Assembly (NCBI GenBank): GCA_947456625.1
Contig: CANGQJ010000009.1
Coordinates: 41,532 to 105,531 of the forward strand
Direction of reading: 5' to 3'
Length of the DNA: 64,000 bases
Source of the DNA: Bacteroidota bacterium
GTDB taxonomy: Bacteria > Bacteroidota > Bacteroidia > Chitinophagales > Chitinophagaceae
A program made the position numbers and the translations under genes. Below, piece by piece: positions 43,940-55,400 of this stretch; position 1 is the stretch's first letter, and every line of letters starts with the position of its first letter. The notes below the pieces were generated by a model. It searched no databases, was not told the origin of the DNA, and worked only from the letters and a program-made list of their open reading frames with translations.

Positions 43940-44947
43940 ATGCCAAAGACTAAAAAACTAGATATTTTTAACCTCTTTTATAGTGGAGCAGCAGTAGTCA
44001 TACTTATTGGGGTTATTGCCAAATTATTGGAGTGGCCCGCACAGGACTTGCTAATAACTGGGGGCTTGGCTATTGAAGCTGTTGTATTTGGTGTATCTGC
44101 TATAAAATATGTAGAAGTTAAGAAAGAAGATCAGGCTGCAACTGAGGCTACATTGTCCAAAGTAGCTGAAGGTTTAGGAAATATTGCAGTAAATAATAGT
44201 GGGGTAGATTTTATACATGCACACGATTATTTACAAACCGAAAAAAATAATAGCCCAACTAACTTATTATTAAGCTTTTCTAATAATAATGCTTCAATTA
44301 ATTTTGATTCAAATTCAAGTCATTCTTTATGGCAATTAGAGCAACAAGATATACTTAGGATTGAGCAATTAATTCAAAAAGTGGATCGTACAAATGAAAG
44401 TGAATTAAGTTCACTCATTTCTTTATTACATACTCAGTCTGATGAATTAAAATCAAAAATTTGGGCTAGGTTTATAAAGATTAAATATAATGTTTTAACA
44501 AATTCAGGATATTCCTATTTAAAGCTGCTAGTTCAATCTACTATTTCCTATACAAACACGAGCTATGGTGCTCAAATATTTAACAATTTAATAGAATTTC
44601 AAATTACTGAGTATAAGTCTATAGTATTGAATGATGTTATAAATTTTAGTGCAGAAACTATTTATTTTGGGCCACAAAACGAATACAGTATTCATTTAAA
44701 TGAATTGTTTTTAAATGGAGAATTAGAAAATCTGACCTATATAAATAGTATAATCGAAAAATTAGTTGCTGATAATGTTGCACCTAGATCTAAATTAATT
44801 CAGTTGTTTAATTTGAATAATCATAATTCAAAAAAAGAAGTTTTCGATAAATTAAACTATCAGTTTTCTAAAACAATTACAAAGCCAAGCCGAGCTCAGC
44901 TACTATTTGTTTTATTATATAAACAATATTCAAACACATTAAGTTAG
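43940..44947 (+). CDS. Divergent GldL/PorL-like motor subunit
   Basis: A 335-residue protein whose first ~60 residues closely follow GldL, the inner-membrane stator-like subunit of the T9SS/gliding motor. Two spans lie in LFYSGAAVVILIGVIAKLLE and LLITGGLAIEAVVFGVSAIK, separated by a WPAQD loop. Y14, K28 and E46 align by eye with the functionally important Tyr, Lys and Glu of GldL (from memory of the family). The remaining cytosolic ~265 residues do not resemble standard GldL (about 215 aa in total) and look helical and N/S-rich. A GldM-like gene follows after 6 bases, as in canonical gldLM. No gldK or gldN is present. Confidence 0.82.
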   Translation: MPKTKKLDIFNLFYSGAAVVILIGVIAKLLEWPAQDLLITGGLAIEAVVFGVSAIKYVEVKKEDQAATEATLSKVAEGLGNIAVNNSGVDFIHAHDYLQTEKNNSPTNLLLSFSNNNASINFDSNSSHSLWQLEQQDILRIEQLIQKVDRTNESELSSLISLLHTQSDELKSKIWARFIKIKYNVLTNSGYSYLKLLVQSTISYTNTSYGAQIFNNLIEFQITEYKSIVLNDVINFSAETIYFGPQNEYSIHLNELFLNGELENLTYINSIIEKLVADNVAPRSKLIQLFNLNNHNSKKEVFDKLNYQFSKTITKPSRAQLLFVLLYKQYSNTLS

Positions 44948-44953
44948 TATTTT

Positions 44954-46324
44954 ATGGCGGAAGGACATGTTGACGTCAAAAGATACCAAATTATAAGTCT
45001 TTTGTACATTGTATTTATTTGTTTTTCAGTAATTAATATCAAAATATCGGTATTAGATTCTAATATCTATACGATTAAATCATTTCAATCTCTTTATAAA
45101 GAGGAGTTGAAAAAAATTGATATTAGTAACAAGATAATTACAGACAATAATGATACGTTAAATAAAAGTCCTAAAGCTATTTCGTACCTAAAAATAAGAA
45201 CCAGGTTAAATAAAAGTAATAAAATCATAAATGACGTTTTACATCATGTGGATGATGAATTTGAAAAGAATAATACAACACTTTTAAAACAATTTAATGG
45301 ACGTAACCTAATCGAAAAGATTTTGAAAAAAGAAAAAGTCGTCGGTTTGCTAGAAAAAGATTTATTTGATTTATCTGAATTTATTAAAAAATCGCCATTT
45401 AAAATACAAACTTCATTAGATAGTTTAATACCTATCCAAAAAGTCGTTACAACTATAAAAGGTAAGGAAGAAAAATGGGATTATTATTTATTTATGCATA
45501 AGCCTGCAGCTATTAGTTATATGCAATTAGAGCGCATAAGATTATTAGTTACTAAAACACAATTATTGTATCAAGAAGCTGCACTAGCTGAAATAGGATA
45601 TCAGCCAACTTATTTTTCACAATTTAATCCAAAGCTATATGTGTTAAAGGAGAATATTAAAGAGTATAAAGAAGAGGAAATTTTAAAGCCAGGTCAGAAA
45701 GTTATTAACATAAATGATCAGGTATTTGATGATTTGTTTAAAAAGATATTAGCGTCTTTACATACAGAAAATATTTTTGTTGGATTGAATAATACCCTGC
45801 TTAGTGACTTTAATTTTATGATGGGCAAGGATTTCGAACTTGAAATTTACCCAAAAATAAATATCAAAAAAATAAATAATAATTATAGCGTAATATTTAA
45901 TAAGACTGGCGAGTATACACTTCGTTTTTATGATTTAAGAATTGGGAAAAAAGTACTTTTTGAAAAGAAAATAATGGTAAATGCAATTCCAGATCCTATT
46001 GTTAAAGTGAGAGGTGATAATTTAAGTAATTACTCCATAAATGTTAAGGACTTATTAAATGCAGAAAGGTTAGAAGCTAAACTAGAGATTAACAATTTAA
46101 ATTATTTCCCTGGTCGTATAAATAGCTTCAAGGTTATAAGAATCCATAATGGAAAAGAGGAAGAGTCTGTTAATAATTATGGTGAATTATTTCAATCAAC
46201 TACACAAAAAGTGCTAGCGGCTTTGAAAAAGAACGATTTATTAATTTTTGATAATGTTAATATGTCTTTAGTGGATGGGTCATCAAGACTATCTGCTCCC
46301 ATCATTTATAAAATATCAGATTAA
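44954..46324 (+). CDS. Divergent GldM/PorM-like motor subunit
   Basis: A 456-residue protein with the GldM plan. The N-terminus RYQIISLLYIVFICFSVINI matches the single inner-membrane span of GldM. A long periplasmic helical region follows, including KPAAISYMQLERIRLLVTKT (GldM D1-like). Beta domains come next, with the C-terminal block IPDPIVKVRGDNLSNYSINV, then DLLNAERLEAKLEI, and ending LVDGSSRLSAPIIYKI, which matches the last GldM domain almost motif for motif. It would span the periplasm and convey motor force to an outer-membrane partner. The likely partner is encoded next (18 bases), with the PorG-like barrel. Shorter than typical GldM (about 510 aa). Confidence 0.82.
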   Translation: MAEGHVDVKRYQIISLLYIVFICFSVINIKISVLDSNIYTIKSFQSLYKEELKKIDISNKIITDNNDTLNKSPKAISYLKIRTRLNKSNKIINDVLHHVDDEFEKNNTTLLKQFNGRNLIEKILKKEKVVGLLEKDLFDLSEFIKKSPFKIQTSLDSLIPIQKVVTTIKGKEEKWDYYLFMHKPAAISYMQLERIRLLVTKTQLLYQEAALAEIGYQPTYFSQFNPKLYVLKENIKEYKEEEILKPGQKVININDQVFDDLFKKILASLHTENIFVGLNNTLLSDFNFMMGKDFELEIYPKINIKKINNNYSVIFNKTGEYTLRFYDLRIGKKVLFEKKIMVNAIPDPIVKVRGDNLSNYSINVKDLLNAERLEAKLEINNLNYFPGRINSFKVIRIHNGKEEESVNNYGELFQSTTQKVLAALKKNDLLIFDNVNMSLVDGSSRLSAPIIYKISD

Positions 46325-46342
46325 AAACATATTGTTATCAAG

Positions 46343-48517
46343 ATGTATATGAATAGAAATAGATTCAAGAAGATTATTAAAATAATATTACTAATAATAT
46401 TAACCAATATTTCTTATCATGCCAATGCGCAGGACACTTTAGCTGGAAATTACCCATCTCTAAAAATTAATGCAGGTAAGTATATTGTCAAAGAAACAGT
46501 AACAATTAAAGGCAGGCTAGAGATTTTAGCTGGCGCCAAAATTGAAATTATAGATCCAGGAATTTTAGTTTGCGAGGGGGAAGTAAGTATAAAAGGAGAA
46601 AACAACAATAAAATTGAAATTTATGGAAAACCAAAATTAGAAGGGTCCGGATTGGTAATCAAAAATATTGACAGTAATATTTCTGGCAAAATAGAGATTA
46701 TCAATACTATTTTTAGCAGTTTACAAATCCCTTTGTTTTTTGATTTTGGCTGGAAAAGAGCTGGTGTTAATATAACAGATAATTATTTTATAAATAATGT
46801 TGGGAAGATTTCTGTAATTCAAGTATTAAATCCGCCATTCAATTTTAATGTAGACTCTAATTTTATTGATTTTAAAGTTAAACATAATTTATTTGCCGGG
46901 AATAATGCAGCTATTTATTTCGAAGATTTAAAAAGTGACCATATAAATATTGATATTAGTAATAATACCTTTTATGGGAATAATGTATATGGGTATAAAA
47001 ATTATAATATTTCAACAAACATTTTATATGGTAGAGTAGATCAGTATTACACAAGATTCAATCCCTTTATACAAAAAAATAGCTTTTCTTACAACTATTT
47101 AATTGACAATATCACCGACACAATTGTACATGCTGCAAATTTTGGTGTTTATGGAACTGATAAAATAGTTGATTTCAAGAATAATTATATTGGCGCCACA
47201 AATAAATTGCAAATATTAAAAAGTATATATGATCAAACATTAAATTACAATGTACCTAAGATAAATTTTGAGCCGTTCTTAGATCAGCCTAGCGAATTTA
47301 ATCCAACACATGTTTATTTAATTAATTTTCTTGATAATACAATATTATATGATACTTTAAAAATACAAGAACCATTAAAGGGGTTTATTTTAAAATCAAA
47401 CAATAATGCTGATTTTTCAAAATCTATACTTACTTATACATATTTTAAAGACGATAGTAGTTTAAGTAAAGTAGATACAACTTTAAGTTATAATATCCAA
47501 CCTAGTGGTCTTGCAACGCAACTTACAATTACAAAAATTATCAATACCAATAAAAAAATAGGTTATTATAATTTAACTAATATAACAAGTAAAAATGGCG
47601 AATATGTTCCAAATGTTAAAATTGGTTATGTTGCTTTTTTAAATGAATTAAGGAGAAGAAATACTATAGCAGAATCATTAAAAAATAAATTATTATTAGA
47701 TAGTATAAATAAGCCAGGTCCTACGCCAGATTCAATCAAAAATATATTCCAAAAAATTGAAACACCTTTAAAAAGCAGAATTGAAATCGGGCTATTCACT
47801 GGCGGGTCTATCTTTTTAGGGACTATTAGTAATAAGGAAAATATTTTTGGAAATGATATTAATTTACTTTTTGGTATTAATTTAAATTATACATTATATT
47901 CTAAATTAAGTGCAGGACTAAGTGTTGAGCGCTTTAAATTGAGTAATTCAGATGCAAAGTCAAAAAATAATGAACAATTAGCTAGAGGCATGAGTTTTAG
48001 CACTACATTGCTAAGTGTATCACCTTCTTTAAATTATGATTTTGTTGATAATAGATTATTTACAAAAGCAAGAAGATTTAGACCATCTATTGGCGGAGGC
48101 TTGGATATCGTAAGTTTTAATCCCACAGGAGTATATAATGGAACAGAGTATAATTTACTTCAATTAGGTACAGGCGGTCAATATTCAGATAGCACTAAAA
48201 AGCCTTACTCGACTTTGGTATTTGGCTATTTTTTCAATTTCAAAATTAAGTATCAAATTAATAGGTTTAATAGTATAGGTTTTCATCTATCCTATCATAA
48301 GAGTATGTCAAATTATTTAGATGATGTGGGGCCTGATGCTTATCCCAGTGTCTACTCGATATTAAATAGTAAGCAAATTTCAAACAAAGACGCAGCCATT
48401 TATTTCTCAAATCCAACTTCTAGAAATGTTGTAGGACAGTTTAGAAATAATCCCGATGATGCTAGTGATAGTTATTTAAATTTTGGAATTTTTTATTCAA
48501 TCAGATTTTTCAAGTAA
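46343..48517 (+). CDS. Beta-helix plus PorG-like outer-membrane barrel protein
   Basis: A 724-residue exported protein with signal peptide (IIKIILLIILTNISYHANA-Q). Residues ~35-300 look like a right-handed parallel beta-helix (repeated short strands with N/D/G turns: IKGRLEILAGAKIEIIDPGI, ISNNTFYGNNVYGY). After a linker (~310-470), the last ~230 residues form an outer-membrane barrel resembling PorG of the T9SS. Similar segments are RIEIGLFTGGSIFLGTISN, FRPSIGGGLDIVSFNPTG and FHLSYHKSMSNYLDDVGPDA, and the terminal strand is LNFGIFYSIRFFK. Fusion of these two parts is unusual. Operon position after the GldLM-like pair suggests it is their outer-membrane target. Confidence 0.75.
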   Translation: MYMNRNRFKKIIKIILLIILTNISYHANAQDTLAGNYPSLKINAGKYIVKETVTIKGRLEILAGAKIEIIDPGILVCEGEVSIKGENNNKIEIYGKPKLEGSGLVIKNIDSNISGKIEIINTIFSSLQIPLFFDFGWKRAGVNITDNYFINNVGKISVIQVLNPPFNFNVDSNFIDFKVKHNLFAGNNAAIYFEDLKSDHINIDISNNTFYGNNVYGYKNYNISTNILYGRVDQYYTRFNPFIQKNSFSYNYLIDNITDTIVHAANFGVYGTDKIVDFKNNYIGATNKLQILKSIYDQTLNYNVPKINFEPFLDQPSEFNPTHVYLINFLDNTILYDTLKIQEPLKGFILKSNNNADFSKSILTYTYFKDDSSLSKVDTTLSYNIQPSGLATQLTITKIINTNKKIGYYNLTNITSKNGEYVPNVKIGYVAFLNELRRRNTIAESLKNKLLLDSINKPGPTPDSIKNIFQKIETPLKSRIEIGLFTGGSIFLGTISNKENIFGNDINLLFGINLNYTLYSKLSAGLSVERFKLSNSDAKSKNNEQLARGMSFSTTLLSVSPSLNYDFVDNRLFTKARRFRPSIGGGLDIVSFNPTGVYNGTEYNLLQLGTGGQYSDSTKKPYSTLVFGYFFNFKIKYQINRFNSIGFHLSYHKSMSNYLDDVGPDAYPSVYSILNSKQISNKDAAIYFSNPTSRNVVGQFRNNPDDASDSYLNFGIFYSIRFFK

Positions 48518-48519
48518 TT

Positions 48520-48963
48520 ATGATAAGTAGAGTACCTTTTTTATTTATTTTCTTTTCCTTCTTAGCAATGTTGGTAATTTCTTGTGCTAAAACTGCTGTC
48601 ACACCCCCTTTGCAATTCCAAAAAGAATTATTAGCAGGGACTGGTAATTTTCAAAATACTCAGCACACTTGGCAACTTGATTCAACTATAATTGAAGGAT
48701 CTCCTTATAATTTAACAACTAATCAAAAGAGCTTTAAAAAAACATTTACCTATGATGGAGGATATAGTGACACCGATAATAATATTGGAAAGTGGGAAAT
48801 ATCTACTATTAATAAATTAAAACAAACCATATATTATCAGGCTAACAATAAACAAGACAGCGCTGTATATGATATAGTATCTATTAATTCAGCACAGTTA
48901 AGAATTTCTTTGAAATTATCAAATGGTCAAACTGCTACCTATTCTTTTAAAATATCAAATTAA
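48520..48963 (+). CDS. Small lipoprotein, lipocalin-like
   Basis: A 147-residue lipoprotein with signal peptide and lipobox (FLAMLVISC-AKT). The body is beta-rich: TQHTWQLDSTIIEGSPYNL, KKTFTYDGGYSDTDNNIGKW and VSINSAQLRISLKLSNGQTA. This follows the pattern of Bacteroidota lipocalin-like domains (W...D-G...G-x-W...). Probably anchored in the outer membrane. It starts two bases after the barrel gene and ends three bases before the T9SS sorting-domain gene, so it is part of the same run and could be a periplasmic or surface accessory, in the place where GldK lipoprotein would be in a canonical system. Confidence 0.75.
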   Translation: MISRVPFLFIFFSFLAMLVISCAKTAVTPPLQFQKELLAGTGNFQNTQHTWQLDSTIIEGSPYNLTTNQKSFKKTFTYDGGYSDTDNNIGKWEISTINKLKQTIYYQANNKQDSAVYDIVSINSAQLRISLKLSNGQTATYSFKISN

Positions 48964-48966
48964 GCT

Positions 48967-49464
48967 ATGAAACAAATACTTTTTTTTTTATTTATGATTT
49001 TTATTTGGAATATTTCTAAATCACAAATAAATATACCATATTCAATGGGTGTATTAGGTAGTGATTTATTAATAAGTCATAGTTCAAATCCAATTACATT
49101 AAATATGAGTAATTGTATACAAGTTACAAATGGGGTTGCAAAATTTACGTCTGTGAATAACGAAGCGTTTGTAAATAATTGTATAGTTGAAATAAATTAT
49201 TCTAAAATAAGTATTCAAGTTTTTCCTAATCCTTTTGTTGACGTAATTTATGTTTCATTTAAAAATAAGATTGACAATGACAATCATTTTAAAATAACTG
49301 TATTTAACAATCTTGGTCAATTAGTTAAAGTTGAAAGTGTATCTCAAGATTTATTTTATACAGGACACAGAGTGTTTATTCCAAATTTACCAACTGGTAT
49401 ATATTTTGTGCAAATAAGTTCCAGTAAAGTAAATGAATTTTTTAAAATTTTAAAAAATGACTAA
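48967..49464 (+). CDS. Small secreted protein with T9SS type A sorting domain
   Basis: A 165-residue protein with signal peptide (ILFFLFMIFIWNISKSQ) and a C-terminal T9SS type A sorting domain: IQVFPNPFVDVIYVSFKNKI, FKITVFNNLGQLVKVESV and NLPTGIYFVQISSSK. The middle ~70 residues form a compact domain with two cysteines (SNCIQV and NNCIVE) that may form a disulfide. The sorting domain marks the protein for secretion through the type IX channel and surface attachment. Its 3' end overlaps the giant fibre gene by eight bases, implying coupled translation and a physical partnership. Confidence 0.85.
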   Translation: MKQILFFLFMIFIWNISKSQINIPYSMGVLGSDLLISHSSNPITLNMSNCIQVTNGVAKFTSVNNEAFVNNCIVEINYSKISIQVFPNPFVDVIYVSFKNKIDNDNHFKITVFNNLGQLVKVESVSQDLFYTGHRVFIPNLPTGIYFVQISSSKVNEFFKILKND

Positions 49465-52400
49465 AACAGTGAAAATATATATATTTTGTATTTTATTTCT
49501 TGGCTTTTTTATTCAGTCCAATGCGCAGGTTGCTCCAAGTGGTATTTTATTTCAAGCAGTAGCAAGAGATGCTAATTATAATGCAGCTGCAAATAGAAAT
49601 GTTTTTGCAATTGTAAGTATTTTAGATGGTTCTTCTAATGGATCAATTGCATATGTGGAGTCGTTCCAAGTTGTTTCATCTAAAGAAGGTATTTTTTCAA
49701 TTATTATAGGCCAAGGAAGTAGAGTTTCTGGAGCTAATTCATTAATAAATTTAAATTGGCTTAATAAAACTTATTATGTCAATATAAAAATTGCAATACA
49801 ACCTACATTGCCAGATCCGGGGTGGTCTCCTAGTAATAATTATTTAGATATTGGGACTACTCAGTTTTGGTCTGTTCCTTATGCTTTTACATCTTTAAAT
49901 TCTAAATTTTCAGATTCCGCAACTACTATTAATACAATATTACCAGGGTCTAAAGGAGGCACAGGTGTAAATAATAATGGCAAAACATTTACTTTAGCAA
50001 ACAATATAATTACAAAAGGTGTTGGAGATTTAACAATAACAACAACTGCATCTAGTAATGTAATTCTTCCTACTTCTGGAACACTAGCGACACTTCAAAA
50101 TCTAAATGATATTATAGGAGCAGATACCATTTCTTTATCAAATAGAATCAAAAACAAATTAGATAGTTCACAATTTCCAATATTAATAGCTCCATATCTG
50201 CAGAATATTACAGGAATGAAGTATTCCGATACTTCTGCAATGTTAAATAATTATAAAACAAATATTATTGCTTTAAATACTGATATGTTATCAAAAGCAC
50301 CTATTACTTCACCATCATTAATAGGAACACCAACAGCTCCAACAGCTTCACCTGGGACTAATACATCACAAATTGCTACTACAGCATTTGTCACTAATTT
50401 AGTTGGAGGGGCTGTGACACCCGATGCAGATGCAACAACAAAAGGCAAGCTTCAATTGGCAGGAGACTTAGGAGGAATTTCGAGTTCACCAATTGTAAAT
50501 AAGATTGGAGGTAAACCAATATTATTGGGAGGTGGATTAACAACTATTGGAAATTTTTCAACTACCATTTCTTCAACTGGTAATACAAATGTGACTTTAC
50601 CAACTAGTGGAACAATGGCAACTCTAAGTGGAACAGAGTTGCTTACAAATAAAATAATAAATGGCGTCACCCCTAATACACAAAATGTTGGTTTTAGTTT
50701 AAGCGGCGGAAGTGTAGAATCAAAAACTTTGACAGTATTAGCCGATGTTGTATTAGGAGGGGTAAATACAGGAGACCAGTTTATTGCATTAACTGGCGAT
50801 GTAATTGGATCTGGATTTGGTACTTTCCCCACAACAGTAAGTAAAGTTGGAGGATTGAGTTCGTCAACAATAGCAACTTTGCCAACATTAATAACTTCTA
50901 ACACAAATAGTATCACAGCAGAGATTACTAGAGCTAACAATGCAGAAAACGTTTTAGACACAAGAGTTACTTCAAATACTAATAGCATTACCGTAAATAC
51001 TGCAGATATATTATTGCGTGCTACAATAGCATCGCCATCATTAACAGGTACTCCAACAGCTCCAACAGCAACACCTGGTAATAATTCAACTCAAATTGCA
51101 ACAACTGCTTTTGTTGCTGCATTGGTTGGTGGTTCAGGGGCGCCAGACGCGACATCAAGCGTGAAGGGGATATTAAAATTGACGAATGATTTAGGAGGTA
51201 CAGCTATTTTGCCAACTGTGAATAGTGTTGGAGGGTTGAGTTCATCAACAATAGCAGCTTTACCAACATTAATAACTTCTAACACTAATAGCATCACTGC
51301 AGAGATTACAAGGGCAACAAATGCAGAAGATGCATTAAGTACAAGAATATCATCCAATACTTCAAGTATAACCTCACTTGATACTAGAGTTACTTCAAAC
51401 ACATCAAGCATTACTGCAGAAGTTACCAGAGCTCAAGCTGCTGAATTAGTATTAACAAACAATGTGACCGCTAACACTGCAAGCATTACCTCGAATACGA
51501 ATGCTATAGCTGCAAATACATCCAGTATAACTGCAGAAATTACAAGGGCAACAAATGCAGAAGCTGCTTTAAGCACAAGGATAACATCTAATACCTCAAG
51601 TATTACAGCAGAGATCACAAGAGCGACCAATGCAGAAGCTGCATTAGATACAAGGGTTACTTCAAACACTTCAAGTATCACAGCAAATACTGCAGCTATT
51701 GCTTCAAACACTGCTAGTATCACAGCGGAGATAACTAGAGCAACAAGTGCGGAAGCTGCGTTAGATACAAGAATAACTTCCAACACCGCAAGTATTACAG
51801 CAGAAATAACAAGAGCAACAAATGCAGAAGCTGTATTGGATACTAGAGTTACTTCAAATACTGCAAGCATTACAACTAATATTGCAGATATATTATTGCG
51901 AGCAACGATTGCATCGCCATCTTTTACAGGTACTCCAACGGCAACAACAGCAGCACCTGGAACTAGTACAACACAAATTGCTACAACAGAATTTGTTTCT
52001 ACATTGGTAGGTGGCTCAGGAGCGCCTAATGCTACATCTACGGTAAGGGGTATATTAAAATTAACGAATGATTTAGGAGGAACTGCAGATTTACCAACGG
52101 TGAATAGTGTTGGTGGAGTAGTTTCATCAACAATAACAACATTGCCAACACTAATTGCTTCAAACACCGCGAGTATTACTACAGAAATAACTAGAGCAAC
52201 AAATGCTGAGAATGATTTAAGTACAAGAATAACATCTAATACTTCTAGCATCACCTCAAACACCAGTGCGATAGCTGGCTTAGATACTCGAGTAACTTCC
52301 AACACAGCGAGTATTACTGCAGAAATAACTAGGGCAACAAATGCAGAGAATACTTTAAGTACAAGAATTACGTCAAACACATCAAGCATCACTTCAAATA

Positions 52401-55400
52401 CTGCAGATATTGCTTCGAACACAGCGAGCATCACTGCAGAAATAACTAGGGCAAATAATGCAGAAAATGCTTTAAGTACAAGAATTACTTCAAACACATC
52501 AAGCATCACTTCAAATACTGCAGATATTGCTTCGAACACAGCGAGCATCACTTCAGAAATTACAAGGGCAAGTAATGCAGAAGCTGCGTTAGATACAAGA
52601 GTAACTTCCAACACTGCAAGTATTACAGCAGAGATTACAAGAGCAACAAATGCAGAGAATGCTTTAAGTACAAGAATTACTTCAAATACTTCAAGCATCA
52701 CAGCAAATACTGCAGATATTGCTTCAAACACAGCGAGCATCACTGCAGAGATTACAAGGGCAACAAATGCGGAGAATGCATTAAGTACAAGAATAACATC
52801 CAATACCTCTAGCATCACTGCAAACACGAGTGCGATAGCTGGATTGGATACTCGTGTAACTTCCAACACTGCAAGTATCACTGCAGAGATCACAAGGGCA
52901 ACGAATGCAGAAGCTGCATTAGATACAAGAATAACTTCAAACACTTCAAGCATCACAGCAAATACTGCAGCAATTGCTTCCAATACTTCAAGCATCACTG
53001 CAGAGATTACAAGAGCAACAAATGCGGAAGCTGCGTTAGATACAAGAATAACATCCAATACATCAAGCATCACTGCAGAGATTACAAGAGCAACCAATGC
53101 AGAATCTGCATTAGACACTCGAGTAACTTCCAACACTTCAAGCATCACTGCAGAGATTACAAGAGCAACTAATGCTGAAGCTGCTTTAAGCACAAGGATA
53201 ACATCTAATACCTCAAGTATTACAGCAGAAATTACAAGAGCGACCAATGCAGAAGCTGCATTAGATACAAGGGTTACTTCAAACACTTCAAGCATCACAG
53301 CAAATACTGCAGCAATTGCTTCCAATATTTCAAGCATCACTGCAGAGATTACAAGAGCAACAAGTGCTGAAGCTGCTTTAAGTACAAGAATAACATCCAA
53401 TACCTCAAGCATTACAGCTGAGATTACAAGGGCAACGAATGCAGAAGCTGCATTAGATACCAGAATAACTTCCAACACTTCAAGCATCACTGCAGAGATT
53501 ACAAGAGCAACTAATGCTGAAGCTGCTTTAAGTACAAGGATAACATCTAATACCTCAAGCATCACTGCAGAAATTACTAGGGCAACAAATGCAGAAGCTG
53601 CATTGGATACTAGAGTTACTTCAAACACAGCAAGTATCACAACTAATACTGCTGATATATTATTAAGAGCAACGATTGCATCACCATCTTTTACAGGTAC
53701 TCCAACAGCTCCAACAGCTAGTACAAGTTCATTTGATACTCAAATTGCTACTACTGCGTTTGTTAAAAATGCGATTTCAGGTAACTCAATTAGTAGTGGA
53801 CAATTAACTGGGGTAGTTCCAGTTGCGAATGGAGGAACTGGGGAATCTTCATTTTTGAATGGGGAATTATTAATAGGAAACACAACAGGTAATACACTTA
53901 CAAAATCTACTTTAACTGCTGGTACTGGAGTATCAATCACCAATGGAAATGGCTCTATCACTATTGCAGCAACTGGTACTGGAGGAACAGTAACAAATGT
54001 AAATCCAATCACAGTGTCTGCAAATGGAAATACGTTTACATCAACGGTTACCAATGCTACATCCACACCAGCAATTGCATTAACCATACCACTAGCATCA
54101 GTTGCTGGAACCACGGCAGGTTTATTAAGTAAAACAGACTATGATGTATTTAATGCAAAACAAAATGCATTAATAGCGGGTACAAATTATATTTCACCTA
54201 ACTCCGCAATCACTGGCGCTACCAAAACAAAAATTACCTACGATGCAAAGGGGTTAGTAACATCAGGAGCAGATGCGACAACAGCAGACATTGCACCAAG
54301 TACAGATAGAAATTATGTTACTGATATAAAGGCAGGTGTATTATCAAATACATCTGGAGTGAATACAGGAGATCAAACTATAACATTAACTGGTGATGTA
54401 ACAGGAACGGGTACAGGAACATTTACATCAACCATTGCGAACTCTGTAGTGACTTATGCAAAAATGCAAAACGTAACCGCAGGCAAATTATTAGGAAGTA
54501 TTAGTGCGTCAGATGCAGCGCCGGGAGCGGTTGCAATCGGTTCTGGATTATCATTGAGTGGTGGCACTTTAACGGCGAGTGGAACAGGAGGAACAGTAAC
54601 GAGTGTAAATCCAATCACAGTGACTGCGAGTGGAAGTACATTTACATCAACTGTGACAAATGCAAGTACAACACCAGCAATTTCTTTAACCATTCCATTA
54701 GCATCAGTAACAGGAACAACAGCTGGTTTATTAAGCAAGGCTGATTATGATGTATTTAATGGTAAACAAGATGCATTAACAGCAGGATCAGGCATCTCGA
54801 TTGCAAGTAATACAATATCTGCAACTGGATTAACTACAAGTAATTTATCAAGTAGTGCTGGCATTCTAAATGCGCAGTTAGCGAATAGTGCAATTACATT
54901 AGGCACTACGAGTATGAGTTTAGGAAGCACCAATACGACTATTGCAGGTTTAACTTCGGTAACTTCTACTGGATTTACGGGAGCCTTAACAGGGAATGCA
55001 AGTACCGCTTCAGCACTCGCCACAGCAAGAAGTATTTATGGAAATAATTTTGACGGAACAGCAGCATTAAGTAGCGTTATTTCGACTACATATGGTGGAA
55101 CGGGCGCTTCGTCTACTTCTCAAAATTTTGTATTCGCTGGACCAACATCAGGAGCTGGAACTCCAGGTTTTAGATTATTAACTTCCGCAGATGTTCCAGC
55201 AGGAAGTGGAAATTATATCTCCAATGGAACCACACAACAAGCAAGTTCTAATTTCAATATTAGCGGAACTGGAGTAGTAGGAAATTCTTTAAGCGCTGGC
55301 TCATTAAGTTTAACGACAGCATTAAGTGTGCCCAATGGAGGAACAGGAGTGACTACATTATCGGGACTAGTAAAGGGCAATGGAATAAGTGCAATGACAG

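Noticed and set aside
51433..53640. A 735-codon open frame on the minus strand opposite the fibre gene, with valine/alanine-rich repeats
   Set aside because: It is the antisense reading of the in-frame 75-bp repeats. It has no start context or plausible domain and is fully explained by the plus-strand gene.
50903..53640. Regularly spaced direct repeats that could suggest a CRISPR array
   Set aside because: Repeats are in-frame coding units without unique spacers, on a multiple-of-three period, and no cas gene is present.
50290..53760. Phage tail-fibre motifs as evidence of a prophage
   Set aside because: No capsid, terminase, portal, lysis or integrase genes are nearby; the gene has a secretion signal peptide and lies among envelope genes.
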